Below are positions 35,224 through 44,340 of a stretch of 64,000 nucleotides of DNA, piece by piece. Where the stretch lies: the NCBI GenBank assembly GCA_045589495.1, contig JAZNPF010000004.1, forward strand, positions 62,001 through 126,000, read 5' to 3'. This DNA is from SIG455 sp045589495 (lineage in GTDB: Bacteria; Bacillota; Clostridia; UMGS1810). The notes beneath the pieces were generated by a model. That model saw only the letters and a program-made list of their open reading frames with translations, did no database searches and was not told the origin of the DNA. Positions within the stretch are counted from its first letter, which is position 1, and each line of letters opens with the position of its first letter. The translations under genes and the position numbers were made by a program.

Positions 35224-37167
35224 TTGAGCGAAAAATTTTATATTACAACGGCTATTGCCTATACATCGCGCAAACCGCATATCGGTAATACTTATGAGGT
35301 TATTTTAACTGACGCAATTGCAAGATTTAAGCGTCAGATGGGATATGATGTCTTTTTCTTAACCGGCACCGATGAGCACGGTCAAAAGATTGAAGATATT
35401 GCAAAAGAGCAGGGAGTTACACCTAAACAGTATGTAGACGGTGTGGCAGGTGAGATTAAAAATATTTGGGATATGATGAATTCCAGTTACGATAAATTTA
35501 TACGTACAACTGATAAAGAACACGTTGAAACTGTGCAGAAAATTTTCAAAAAACTCTATGACCAGGGCGATATTTACAAAGGTGAGTACGAGGGCTGGTA
35601 CTGTGTGCCTTGTGAATCTTTCTTTACAGATACACAGATAGAAGGCGGAGTATGTCCCGATTGCGGACGTCCTGTTAAGAAAACCAATGAGGAAGCATAC
35701 TTTTTCAAGATGAGTAAATATCAGGATGCTCTTATGAAGCATATTGAAGAAAATCCAGACTTTATTCAGCCTGAATCACGCAAAAAAGAGATGGTTAACA
35801 ATTTCTTAAAACCAGGACTTCAGGATTTGTGCGTTTCACGGTCTTCATTTAAATGGGGTGTGCCCGTAACTTTTGATGATAAGCATGTTATTTATGTATG
35901 GATTGATGCACTTTCAAACTATATCACAGCGCTCGGATATTCACCCGACGGTTCTGCCGATAAATACAATAAATACTGGCCTGCAGATGTTCATATCATC
36001 GGCAAGGATATCTTGAGATTCCATACTATATACTGGCCTATTATGCTTATGGCTCTCGGAGAGCCTTTGCCTAAGAAAGTATTCGGTCATCCGTGGCTTT
36101 TATTTGGTGCTGATAAAATGAGTAAGTCGAAGGGTAACGTTATTTATGCAGATGACCTTGTGCGTCATTTCGGCGTGGACGCAGTACGTTATTACGTTCT
36201 TCGTGAGATGCCTTTTGCGCAGGACGGAACAATAACTTATGAAACAATTATTGCAAGATTCAATGCTGACCTTGCAAACACATTGGGCAACCTTGTAAAT
36301 CGTACTGTTGCAATGGCTGATAAATATTTCGGCGGAACTGTTGAACATAAGGGTGCTGTTGAGGACGTTGATGCAGAACTTATTGAAACTGCAATCAAAG
36401 TGCGCGATGCCGTTGCCGCTAAAATGGATGAATACCGTGTGGCAGACGCATTGGAGGAAATCATTTCGCTTGCACGCCGCAGTAATAAATATATTGACGA
36501 AACTGAGCCGTGGTCACTTGCCAAAGACGAGGCAAAATCCGACAGATTGCAGACAGTTCTGTTTAATCTTTTAGAGACAATCCGCTTTATCGGAGTGCTC
36601 ATAGCACCGTTCCTGCCTGAAACTGCAGATAAAATCATTGCTCAGTGCGGTGCAAAAGAGTCAACTGTTGATTCTCTTGCATCATTTGCTGAAAGCGGTT
36701 CTGTAACAGTAGGTAAAGCAGAGATGCTTTTTGCAAGAATTGATGAAAAGAAAAAACTTGCAGAACTTGAAGCCGAAATGCAGGCGGCTATGGAGGCTGC
36801 AAAAAAAGCAGAAGCCAAAGTTGAAGAACCTGTAAAAGAAAATAACGAGATTTCCATTGACGACTTTGCAAAGGTAGAACTTAAAGTTGGTAAAGTTTTG
36901 GAGTGTGCACACGTTGAGGGTGCGGACAAACTTCTGGTTTCAAAAATTAAAATTGGTGACGAAGTACGCCAGATAGTTTCTGGTATTGCAAAATATTACA
37001 CACCTGAAGAATTTGTTGGCAGAAAAGTTGCAGTTGTAACTAATCTCAAACCTGTTAAACTTCGCGGAGTGTTGTCAGAGGGTATGATACTTGCGGCATC
37101 AGAGGGCGGAAAACTTGCCGCACTTACTGTTGATGATGAAATCCCTGATGGCGCAACAATTAAATAA
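35224..37167 (+). CDS. metG: methionyl-tRNA synthetase
   Basis: Class I synthetase charging tRNA-Met. The 647 residues have the HIGN form of the HIGH motif at 19-22, a zinc knuckle CVPC followed by CPDC, the KMSKS motif at 298-302, and a C-terminal EMAP/Trbp111-type tRNA-binding domain over the last 105 residues. A Lys/Ala/Glu-rich linker precedes that domain. I chose TTG at 35224, 11 bases after GAGG; GTG at 35215 is only 2 bases from it and less likely. The cysteine desulfurase gene follows after 14 bases. Confidence 0.97.
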   Translation: MSEKFYITTAIAYTSRKPHIGNTYEVILTDAIARFKRQMGYDVFFLTGTDEHGQKIEDIAKEQGVTPKQYVDGVAGEIKNIWDMMNSSYDKFIRTTDKEHVETVQKIFKKLYDQGDIYKGEYEGWYCVPCESFFTDTQIEGGVCPDCGRPVKKTNEEAYFFKMSKYQDALMKHIEENPDFIQPESRKKEMVNNFLKPGLQDLCVSRSSFKWGVPVTFDDKHVIYVWIDALSNYITALGYSPDGSADKYNKYWPADVHIIGKDILRFHTIYWPIMLMALGEPLPKKVFGHPWLLFGADKMSKSKGNVIYADDLVRHFGVDAVRYYVLREMPFAQDGTITYETIIARFNADLANTLGNLVNRTVAMADKYFGGTVEHKGAVEDVDAELIETAIKVRDAVAAKMDEYRVADALEEIISLARRSNKYIDETEPWSLAKDEAKSDRLQTVLFNLLETIRFIGVLIAPFLPETADKIIAQCGAKESTVDSLASFAESGSVTVGKAEMLFARIDEKKKLAELEAEMQAAMEAAKKAEAKVEEPVKENNEISIDDFAKVELKVGKVLECAHVEGADKLLVSKIKIGDEVRQIVSGIAKYYTPEEFVGRKVAVVTNLKPVKLRGVLSEGMILAASEGGKLAALTVDDEIPDGATIK

Positions 37168-37181
37168 TCGGTAATTGAATT

Positions 37182-38324
37182 ATGGAAATATATTTTGATA
37201 ACAGTGCCACTACGGCACCATACAAAGAAGTGTGCGAAACTGTTGCAGAAATTATGAGCCGCCTTTACGCAAATCCGTCGTCACTTCACAGACTTGGCAA
37301 GGCGGCAGAAGATATGCTGAACTTTTGCCGTGAAAAAGTTGCGGTAAGTATCGGTGCGTCTGCTGATGAAATCATTTTTACATCAGGCGGAACAGAAAGT
37401 GATAACGCCGCAATAATCGGTTATTGTATGGCTAATAAACGCCGTGGCAACAAGATAATCACAACTGAAATTGAGCATCCTGCTGTTTTGGAGGCTGTTA
37501 AGCATCTTGAACAGAATGGCTTTGAAATTGTGTATCTTAAAGTTAATGAAAACGGGATAGTCAATATTGAACAGTTGGGGAAAGAACTTGATGGCAGCAC
37601 ACTTTTGGTAAGTGTAATGCACGTAAATAACGAAACCGGTTCTGTTCAGCCAATTGAACAGATTGCAGATATGGTACATTCTGCCGGCGCGGTTTTACAT
37701 GTGGATGCAGTGCAGTCTTACGGGAAGATTAAAATAGACGTAAAAAAAATCGGCGCAGATTTACTTACTGTATCGGCTCACAAGGTCCATGGCCCAAAGG
37801 GTGTTGGTGCGTTGTATATTAAAAAAGGCGTCCGCATATCTCCTATTATTTACGGTGGCGGTCAGGAAAAAGGATTACGCTCGTCTACAGAAAATCTGCC
37901 GTCTATCGCAGGTTTTGCCAAAGCGGTTGATATTATGACAGAAAATTTTGAGTCTTCCGTTTTGAAAATGGCAGAGATTAAAAAATATTTTTGTGATATG
38001 CTTAATGAAAATATTGATAATATCGTAGTAAACACGCCTGATGAAAGTGTGTGCAGTGTTCTAAATGTTTCGTTTGTCGGTGTTAAATCAGAGGTGCTTT
38101 TGCACGTGCTTGAGGACAAAGGTATATATGTGTCTTCAGGATCTGCGTGTTCGTCCCATAAAAAAGGACGCAGCCACGTGCTTACTGCAATGGGCAGGCG
38201 GGATAATGTAATCGACAGTTCACTTCGTTTCAGTTTTTGCGGATTCAATACTATTGAACAAGCAGATACTGCGATTGCAGTTTTAAAAGAACAAGTACCA
38301 ATATTACGCAGAATAATGAGGTAG
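37182..38324 (+). CDS. cysteine desulfurase
   Basis: PLP enzyme that moves sulfur from cysteine to an acceptor protein. The 380 residues start YFDNSATTAPYKEV; PLP is bound by K201 in SAHKVHGPKG, and the persulfide cysteine is C323 in SSGSACSSHKKG. The thiI gene follows after 7 bases, the pattern of the NifZ-ThiI pair of Bacillus, so its main job is probably sulfur supply for 4-thiouridine in tRNA. The name iscS or nifS would be a guess, so none is given. Confidence 0.94.
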   Translation: MEIYFDNSATTAPYKEVCETVAEIMSRLYANPSSLHRLGKAAEDMLNFCREKVAVSIGASADEIIFTSGGTESDNAAIIGYCMANKRRGNKIITTEIEHPAVLEAVKHLEQNGFEIVYLKVNENGIVNIEQLGKELDGSTLLVSVMHVNNETGSVQPIEQIADMVHSAGAVLHVDAVQSYGKIKIDVKKIGADLLTVSAHKVHGPKGVGALYIKKGVRISPIIYGGGQEKGLRSSTENLPSIAGFAKAVDIMTENFESSVLKMAEIKKYFCDMLNENIDNIVVNTPDESVCSVLNVSFVGVKSEVLLHVLEDKGIYVSSGSACSSHKKGRSHVLTAMGRRDNVIDSSLRFSFCGFNTIEQADTAIAVLKEQVPILRRIMR

Positions 38325-38331
38325 TTTTAAT

Positions 38332-39498
38332 ATGGAAAGAGTATTACTTGTACGCTATGGTGAAATAATTTTAAAAGGACTTAACCGCCCTATATTTGAA
38401 GATGCGCTTGTGCGCAATATCCGTCACCGCTTGCGTAATGAGGGAGAGTATAAGATATATAAATCGCAGGCAACTATTTATATTGAGCCAAAAGAGGGCG
38501 ATGAGCAGACAGACCGTATACACGAAAAACTTAAAAAGATTTTTGGAATAGTGTCAATTGTTGTTGCGTATAAAACAGAAAAAAGTATGGAGGGAATATA
38601 TAATATTATTCCCGATTCAATCGGTGATGTTTTAAAAAATGCCAAAACATTTAAAGTAGAGGCAAAACGTTCTGATAAGAAATTCCCCCTTAAATCACCC
38701 CAGATATGCGAAGAAGTTGGCGGATTTATACTTGAAAATTATCCGCATCTTACGGTTGATGTGCACAATCCCGAGGTTGTTGTACACGCAGAAATCCGTG
38801 ACGATAATGCGTTTGTACACACGGGCAGGGAAAAAGGTATTGGCGGTATGCCTGTCGGCACGGGCGGAAAAGCGGCACTTTTGCTTTCAGGCGGTATAGA
38901 CAGCCCCGTTGCTGGATATATGATAGGAAAACGCGGTGTTGCACTTGAGGCTATACACTTTTTCAGTTATCCCTATACAAGTGACCGTGCCAAAGATAAG
39001 GTAATCAAACTTGCGGGAATTGTTTCCGAATATGTGGGCAAAATTAAAGTACACGTAGTACCTTTTACAGAAATTCAGGTGCAGATACGTGATAAGTGTC
39101 CGGAGGAATATCTTACACTTATTATGAGAAGATTTATGATGGAAATTTCAGAACGCATTGCACGTGAAAATGGTTGTGATGCGCTTATTACCGGTGAAAA
39201 TCTAGGTCAGGTGGCAAGTCAGACAATGCTGGCGCTTGGAGTTACAAACGATGCTGTTGATATGCCGGTTTTCCGTCCTTTAATAGGCTTGGATAAAAAC
39301 GACATTGTGGAAATGGCGCGTGAAATCGGTACGTTTGATACGTCTATTCTTCCTTATGAAGATTGCTGTACGGTGTTTACACCCAAACGTCCTGCCACAA
39401 AACCCAGACTTGAAAAAGTTGTTAAGTATCAGCAATTGCTTGATTGTGAAAAACTTATTGAAGAAGCAGTTGCCGGTGTGGAAACAATTATTGTTTAA
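38332..39498 (+). CDS. thiI: tRNA 4-thiouridine synthase ThiI
   Basis: Adenylates U8 of tRNA and inserts sulfur from the desulfurase; some also act in thiamine synthesis. The 388 residues have an N-terminal ferredoxin-like domain, a THUMP domain (about 60-165), and the PP-loop SGGIDSP at 186-192. No rhodanese domain is present, as is usual in Gram-positives. The C-terminal DCCTVFTPKRPATKP is conserved. It lies directly behind its likely sulfur donor. Confidence 0.96.
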   Translation: MERVLLVRYGEIILKGLNRPIFEDALVRNIRHRLRNEGEYKIYKSQATIYIEPKEGDEQTDRIHEKLKKIFGIVSIVVAYKTEKSMEGIYNIIPDSIGDVLKNAKTFKVEAKRSDKKFPLKSPQICEEVGGFILENYPHLTVDVHNPEVVVHAEIRDDNAFVHTGREKGIGGMPVGTGGKAALLLSGGIDSPVAGYMIGKRGVALEAIHFFSYPYTSDRAKDKVIKLAGIVSEYVGKIKVHVVPFTEIQVQIRDKCPEEYLTLIMRRFMMEISERIARENGCDALITGENLGQVASQTMLALGVTNDAVDMPVFRPLIGLDKNDIVEMAREIGTFDTSILPYEDCCTVFTPKRPATKPRLEKVVKYQQLLDCEKLIEEAVAGVETIIV

Positions 39499-39516
39499 TA
39501 TTTTAACGGAGTAAAA

Positions 39517-39534
39517 ATGAAAATCTGCATCTGA
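39517..39534 (+). other. possible five-codon leader ORF before cinA
   Basis: ACGGAG, 5 bases, then ATG AAA ATC TGC ATC TGA, encoding MKICI. A 10-bp stem with two wobble pairs, AATCTGCATC (39522-39531) with GGTGCGGATT (39542-39551), covers the ORF's end. It could be a leader peptide element, but such short ORFs also arise by chance. Confidence 0.25.
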
Positions 39535-39581
39535 AAATCGTGGTGCGGATTGTATTGCTTTGGCTAAGGAGTACATTTTAT

Positions 39582-40823
39582 ATGAACGCAGAACTTATAT
39601 CTGTTGGCACAGAACTTTTGCTTGGTGAGATTTTAAATACAAATGCGCAGTTTCTTTCAACTGAACTTGCAAAACTCGGCATCAGCGTTTATTATCAGAC
39701 TACTGTAGGGGATAATCCTGCACGTTTGACTGAGGCGGTTAAAATTGCGCTGAACCGTAGTGATATGGTGGTACTGACCGGCGGATTGGGTCCCACGGCA
39801 GATGACCTTACAAAAGAAACGGTTGCTGAATATTTTGGTTTAAAACTTGTGCGTGATGCACGCAGTGAGCAACGTATAAAAGATTATTTTTCAAAAATCC
39901 GTGCAACTACAGTTCCCTCCAACTTCAAGCAGGCAGATATGCCTGAGGGTTGTATTATATTGGATAACAATAACGGTACTGCGCCCGGCGGTATTATAGA
40001 AAAGGACGGTAAAACTGCAGTGTTTTTACCCGGCCCGCCATTTGAAATGACGGCTATGTATAAAGAGGGGGTTTATCCGTATTTGAGGGAGAAATGCACC
40101 CAACAGTTGTATTCAAGAGAAATACAGACATTTGGCATAGGCGAGTCCAGACTTGAGGATATGCTAAAACCCATTATGGAGAATCAAACAGATCCTACAA
40201 TTGCACCGTATGCCAAAGAATCAGGTGTTATGCTCCGCCTTACAACAATGGCACGCACGCAGGATGAGGCTGATAATCGCTTTAATCCGGTAGAAGAGCA
40301 AATCAAAAATATTGCGGGTGACATTATTTTCGGCTATGGAGAAGAACAACTTCAGGATGCCGTATATAAACTGCTAAAAGAAAAAAATATAAAAATTGCT
40401 ACTGCTGAATCATGCACGGGCGGTATGCTTGGCGAGTTTTTGACGTCTGTTTCGGGAATATCGTCGTATTATGAGATGGGCGTTGTAACGTATAGCAATG
40501 ATATGAAAGAAAAACTTTTAGGAGTATCTCATGATACTTTGGAAAAATACGGTGCCGTAAGCGAGCAGACTGCAAAAGAAATGGCGGTTGGTGTTTTAAA
40601 AGAATCCGGCGCTGATATCGGTATAGGAATCACGGGTATTGCAGGCCCTACGGGCGGGACGGCAGAAAAACCGGTTGGTCTTGTATACGTAGGTCTTGCC
40701 GACATCAAGGGTAATGTGACTTTCCGCGAACTCCGTCTGAACGGAAGCAGAGAACGTGTGCGCAGAATAACTGTTAAAAATGCTCTTAATATGGTTAGGA
40801 TGCACATAACAGAAGTTTTTTGA
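39582..40823 (+). CDS. cinA: CinA, nicotinamide-nucleotide amidohydrolase/competence-damage protein
   Basis: Two-domain protein: an N-terminal MoaB/MogA-like COG1058 domain (ISVGTELLLGEILNTNAQFL; GGLGPTADDLTKETVA) linked to pyridine nucleotide pyrophosphatase, and a C-terminal CinA domain (TAESCTGGMLGEFLT; GITGIAGPTGGTAEKPVGLVY) that deamidates NMN in the NAD salvage pathway. In some species it links to competence through RecA. I chose the ATG at 39582 (MNAELISVG) with AAGGAG upstream; an earlier in-frame ATG at 39540 lacks the site. The length is 413 residues. recA is not adjacent here. Confidence 0.96.
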   Translation: MNAELISVGTELLLGEILNTNAQFLSTELAKLGISVYYQTTVGDNPARLTEAVKIALNRSDMVVLTGGLGPTADDLTKETVAEYFGLKLVRDARSEQRIKDYFSKIRATTVPSNFKQADMPEGCIILDNNNGTAPGGIIEKDGKTAVFLPGPPFEMTAMYKEGVYPYLREKCTQQLYSREIQTFGIGESRLEDMLKPIMENQTDPTIAPYAKESGVMLRLTTMARTQDEADNRFNPVEEQIKNIAGDIIFGYGEEQLQDAVYKLLKEKNIKIATAESCTGGMLGEFLTSVSGISSYYEMGVVTYSNDMKEKLLGVSHDTLEKYGAVSEQTAKEMAVGVLKESGADIGIGITGIAGPTGGTAEKPVGLVYVGLADIKGNVTFRELRLNGSRERVRRITVKNALNMVRMHITEVF

Positions 40824-40844
40824 ACTGAATAATAAAATTTTTCT

Positions 40845-40872
40845 TTTCAAACGAAGAATTATATGATATAAT
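40845..40872 (+). promoter_or_regulatory. possible promoter for the second murA
   Basis: TTTCAA (40845-40850), 16-base spacer, TATAAT (40867-40872). The -35 is weak, the -10 is consensus. Confidence 0.45.
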
Positions 40873-40937
40873 GTTTTATTGGGTGTGTATATACCTATGT
40901 AACGTAATTTCCACAGAATGTACACGGGGGTGTAATT

Positions 40938-42194
40938 TTGGAAAAACTGATAATAAAAGGCGGTCAGCCTCTTAATGGGGAAGTGTGTATCAGCGGTGCA
41001 AAAAATGCCGTTGTTGCTATACTTTGCGCTGTTTTACTTGTAGATGGCGAAGTTACGATTGAAAATATCCCTGATATAAGCGATGTCCGTGTCCTTATAG
41101 ATATGATAGAATCTCTGGGTGCCAAAGTTACCCGTGTTGATACAAGTACGTATAAAATTGACTGCTCAAACTTGTCTACATACGTAGCAGATGTTGAGAA
41201 AAGTAAGAAAATGCGTGCGTCTTACTACCTTATAGGTGCGCTTTTGGGAAGAATGGGTAAAGCCCATGTTCCGCCACCGGGGGGATGCAATTTCGGTACC
41301 CGTCCTATTGACCAGCATATAAAAGGTTTTGAATCTTTGGGATGTAAGGTGGATATCAGAAATGGCATCATTGAGGCAGACGGTGCAAATATCCGTGGCG
41401 GTCAGGTGTATCTTGACGTTGTAAGTGTTGGCGCAACCATCAATATAATGCTGGCAGCAGCACTTGCTCCCGGAAATACCGTTATGGAAAATGCCGCTAA
41501 AGAGCCGCACGTTGTTGACGTTGCCAACTTTTTAAACTCCATGGGTGCAAATATCCGCGGTGCAGGTACTGACGTCATCAAAATTAAAGGTGTTGAAAAA
41601 CTCCACGGCGGAACTTATGCCGTTATACCCGACCAGATTGAAGCGGGCACATATATGTTTGCAGCCGCCGCAACAAGAGGTGACGTGCTTATAAAAAATG
41701 TTATTCCTAAACATATGGAAGCAGTTTCTGCAAAATTTGTGGAAATGGGCATAGAAGTATGGGAGGGTGACGACGAAATAAGAGTTGTGGCAAACAAGCC
41801 ATTAAATAAAGTCAATGTAAAAACTTTGCCTTATCCGGGTTTTCCGACAGACCTTCAGCCGCCTATGGTGGCACTTCTGGCAACTGTTGACGGGACAAGC
41901 ATTGTAACGGAAGGCGTATGGGATAACCGCTACCAATATACTGCGGAACTTGATAAAATGGGTTGCCGCATTACTGTTGATGGAAGAGTTGCCGTTGTAG
42001 AGGGCGGCAGACAACTTCAGGGAGCACAGGTTAAAGCAACAGATTTGCGTGCAGGCGCGTGTATGGTTATAGCGGCACTTGCTGCAACAGGTATTACAGA
42101 AATCACGGAACTTCGTCATATTGACAGAGGTTATGAAAGAATTGTAGAAAAGTTGTCTGCACTCGGTGCGGATATTAAGAGGATAGACGAGTAA
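40938..42194 (+). CDS. murA: UDP-N-acetylglucosamine 1-carboxyvinyltransferase, copy 2
   Basis: Second MurA paralogue. The 418 residues include K22-N23 (SGAKNA), the catalytic C117 in PPPGGCNFG, and YPGFPTDLQPPM with the catalytic aspartate. A second, non-dcw MurA is common in low-GC Gram-positives and gives redundancy in the committed peptidoglycan step. It begins with TTG behind GGGGGTG. The WalJ-like gene starts immediately after its stop. The copies are clearly homologous but divergent, so this is an old duplication. Confidence 0.95.
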   Translation: MEKLIIKGGQPLNGEVCISGAKNAVVAILCAVLLVDGEVTIENIPDISDVRVLIDMIESLGAKVTRVDTSTYKIDCSNLSTYVADVEKSKKMRASYYLIGALLGRMGKAHVPPPGGCNFGTRPIDQHIKGFESLGCKVDIRNGIIEADGANIRGGQVYLDVVSVGATINIMLAAALAPGNTVMENAAKEPHVVDVANFLNSMGANIRGAGTDVIKIKGVEKLHGGTYAVIPDQIEAGTYMFAAAATRGDVLIKNVIPKHMEAVSAKFVEMGIEVWEGDDEIRVVANKPLNKVNVKTLPYPGFPTDLQPPMVALLATVDGTSIVTEGVWDNRYQYTAELDKMGCRITVDGRVAVVEGGRQLQGAQVKATDLRAGACMVIAALAATGITEITELRHIDRGYERIVEKLSALGADIKRIDE

Positions 42195-42977
42195 ATGTCC
42201 AAGTTTTGCACATTGTTCAGCGGCAGCAGCGGAAACTGCGCTTTCATCACTGACGGAAAGACAAATCTTTTGATAGATGCCGGTGTAAGTGCATCAAGAA
42301 TATGTTCTTCGCTCGCTCAGATCGGGTATACACCTTATGATATACACGGAATACTTTTAACTCATGAACATCGTGACCATATTTGCGGGGTAGGTGTTAT
42401 GAGCAGAAACTATTCCATACCAATATACGCAAATGCAGCCACGATTAAAAAAACTATGGCTGTAACGGGCTGGATTTTTGATGATTATATTCATACGTTT
42501 AAATCAAATGAAAAATTTTCAATCGGTGATATAGAAGTTTTTTCATTTTCAACTTCTCATGATGCTGCGGATCCGGTGGGGTATACTTTCCGTTTTGACG
42601 GGAAATACTACTCAATAGCAACAGATATGGGTTGCGTTACCGATTCGGTGCTGAAACATCTTTGTAGGAGCGAGGCTGTTTTGATAGAGTCAAATCACGA
42701 TGTGCAGATGCTAAAAGACGGGCCGTATCCTTATCATTTAAAAAACAGAATTCTTGGTAATAAAGGTCATCTTTCAAACGAGTGCGCATCACACTTTGCA
42801 GCGCAACTTGTTAAATGGGGAACTAAACGTATAGCGCTCGGACACTTGAGCGAAAAAAATAATACACCTGATGTGGCATATAAAACGACATTGGATTTCT
42901 TTGAACAAAATTCCATAAAAATCGGTGATGATGTAACACTCCAGGTGGCACCAAAAGACGGTATTTGTGAGATATAA
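42195..42977 (+). CDS. walJ: metallo-beta-lactamase fold hydrolase, WalJ/YycJ type
   Basis: A cytoplasmic metallo-beta-lactamase fold phosphodiesterase/exonuclease-like protein, in Bacillus encoded with the WalRK system and linked to coordination of replication and cell division. The 260 residues start FCTLFSGSSGNCAFI and carry the zinc motif THEHRDH near 55-61, typical of YycJ. No walRK genes are near; it instead sits directly behind the second murA. The role is inferred from family only. Confidence 0.9.
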   Translation: MSKFCTLFSGSSGNCAFITDGKTNLLIDAGVSASRICSSLAQIGYTPYDIHGILLTHEHRDHICGVGVMSRNYSIPIYANAATIKKTMAVTGWIFDDYIHTFKSNEKFSIGDIEVFSFSTSHDAADPVGYTFRFDGKYYSIATDMGCVTDSVLKHLCRSEAVLIESNHDVQMLKDGPYPYHLKNRILGNKGHLSNECASHFAAQLVKWGTKRIALGHLSEKNNTPDVAYKTTLDFFEQNSIKIGDDVTLQVAPKDGICEI

Positions 42978-43029
42978 TGCCTACATAAACAAAAAATACA
43001 AAAAAATCAAAAAAACTTTAAAAAAAGTA

Positions 43030-43058
43030 TTGACAACTTAAACTTTCTGTATTATAAT
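43030..43058 (+). promoter_or_regulatory. consensus promoter of tRNA cluster 1
   Basis: TTGACA (43030-43035), 17-base spacer, TATAAT (43053-43058): a perfect sigma-A promoter with an A-rich upstream stretch. Bases 43017-43036 are identical to those before tRNA cluster 2. Confidence 0.92.
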
Positions 43059-43075
43059 GTCTATTGTTTGTGTAT

Positions 43076-43149
43076 GGCGGCATAGCTCAGTTGGCTAGAG
43101 CATACGGTTCATACCCGTAGTGTCGATGGTTCAAATCCGTCTGCCGCTA
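43076..43149 (+). tRNA. tRNA-Met (CAT), elongator type
   Basis: A complete cloverleaf: acceptor GGCGGCA/TGCCGCT, anticodon stem TACGG/CCGTA with loop TTCATAC, and TTCAAAT in the T loop. The first pair is G-U and the anticodon stem lacks the three G-C pairs of initiator tRNA, so it is elongator Met; a tRNA-Ile2 is less likely. CCA is not encoded. Confidence 0.93.
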
Positions 43150-43203
43150 CTTTAGTAAAACAACCGGTGAGGGCCAACAATGCTTGAGCCGGATAATATA
43201 TAT

Positions 43204-43275
43204 GGCCCGTTGGTCAAGTGGTTAAGACACCGCCCTTTCACGGCGATAACAGGGGTTCGACTCCCCTACGGGTCA
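43204..43275 (+). tRNA. tRNA-Glu (TTC)
   Basis: Acceptor GGCCCGT/ACGGGTC, anticodon loop CTTTCAC with anticodon TTC, T arm GGGG TTCGACT CCCC. CCA is not encoded. Confidence 0.95.
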
Positions 43276-43279
43276 CTTT

Positions 43280-43352
43280 GGGAGCATAGCTCAGCTGGGA
43301 GAGCATCTGCCTTACAAGCAGAGGGTCACAGGTTCGAGCCCTGTTGCTCCCA
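43280..43352 (+). tRNA. tRNA-Val (TAC), copy 1
   Basis: Acceptor GGGAGCA/TGCTCCC, anticodon stem TCTGC/GCAGA with loop CTTACAA, anticodon TAC. The 73 bases are identical to those at 53080-53152. Confidence 0.96.
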
Positions 43353-43360
43353 TAAAAAAG

Positions 43361-43389
43361 TCCTCGGTCGTAAGACCGGGGAATTTTTT
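43361..43389 (+). terminator. terminator of tRNA cluster 1
   Basis: TCCTCGGTC (43361-43369), loop GTAA, GACCGGGGA (43374-43382) with one G-U pair, then a run of six T. Confidence 0.88.
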
Positions 43390-43398
43390 ATGTCAAAA

Positions 43399-44238
43399 TT
43401 ACTTTATATACTTTCTCACATTTTTTGTTGATGCACCAAAATACTTTTTAAATGATTTAAGAAAATAATTATAATCAGAAAAACCTACTGCCTGTGAAAT
43501 ATCGCTGACAGACCAATCGGTTGTTTTGAGCAGTTCATTTGCTTTGAGCAATCGTTTAACTTTAATATGTGCTGCAATACCACCGGGAATATACTGATTG
43601 CAAAGAGCATAAAGTCTTGTCCGGCTGATGTTAAATTTTTTGCAGAGCACAGGTACTGTAATATTTTCTGTAAGATGATCTGTGATATATTTATCTATAG
43701 TAGAGAAAAGTTCAATGCGGGAAGGCTTTATAATCCCTTTGAGCAAAATATAACTGGTACATGCCTCCAAAATTTTTGAAGCCGCAACAAGTTGCTTCTG
43801 GCTTTTGAATTTCACTTTCTTTATTGGCTCTGATACATCATAACCGTGAGCGTATGTTTCTGCCAGAAGTGCAAGGTTGTTTCGGAACTCTTCCTTATCT
43901 TTATTGTCGCTAACTTGCCCGAACATAATATAACCAATGAGTGCACCGTTGTTCATAATTGGTGAAGTTGCCTCAATCAAACCTGCGTGGCATTGATACA
44001 TTGTAAGTTTTCCGGTTTTCTTACAACTTTCAAATGAAATCTTATCGCTTTCGCAACACAAACGGTAAAAATCCTGATTCTGACGCATACAAAAGCAAAA
44101 AGGTGTACATTCTTTTGGGTATGCAAAAATTTCCTTATAATTTTCATCAAAAAGAACAATACGGATACCGGTAAGAGTATAAAAATTCTTCATTAAATCA
44201 GCAAGTTCCACAGTATCAAACTTTAGCGACATAATCAT
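43399..44238 (-). CDS. AraC-family regulator with PocR sensory domain
   Basis: A transcriptional regulator of 279 residues. The N-terminal PocR-type ligand domain (about 10-165) has the typical cysteine pattern (CTPFCFCMR, LCCESD, SCKKTG, YQCHAGL), and the C-terminal 100 residues hold two AraC helix-turn-helix motifs (VPVLCKKFNISRTRLYALC and VSDISQAVGFSDYNYFLKSF). PocR domains bind small organic effectors, and the founding PocR responds to 1,2-propanediol. It is divergent from the isomerase-kinase-aldolase genes and probably controls them. The start could be either ATG at 44238 or 44232. It is read against the tRNA cluster terminator. Confidence 0.9.
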   Translation of the reverse strand: MIMSLKFDTVELADLMKNFYTLTGIRIVLFDENYKEIFAYPKECTPFCFCMRQNQDFYRLCCESDKISFESCKKTGKLTMYQCHAGLIEATSPIMNNGALIGYIMFGQVSDNKDKEEFRNNLALLAETYAHGYDVSEPIKKVKFKSQKQLVAASKILEACTSYILLKGIIKPSRIELFSTIDKYITDHLTENITVPVLCKKFNISRTRLYALCNQYIPGGIAAHIKVKRLLKANELLKTTDWSVSDISQAVGFSDYNYFLKSFKKYFGASTKNVRKYIK

Positions 44239-44286
44239 CCCAACTTTCGGTACAAAATTACAGTTTTTAAAACACTAATTACTATA

Positions 44287-44314
44287 ATTGTATCATAAAA
44301 TCTGTTAAAATCAA
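44287..44314 (-). promoter_or_regulatory. promoter for the PocR/AraC regulator
   Basis: On the minus strand TTGATT, 16-base spacer, TACAAT, in the divergent gap between the regulator and the sugar operon. Confidence 0.4.
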
Positions 44315-44340
44315 GAAAAATATAAAAGGGGATGATTTTT

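Noticed and set aside
43180..43431. Open frame across two tRNA genes and the terminator
   Set aside because: It overlaps tRNA-Glu and tRNA-Val, which are certain.
44239..44340. Catabolite repression (cre) site in front of the sugar operon
   Set aside because: No match to the cre consensus was seen in the divergent gap.
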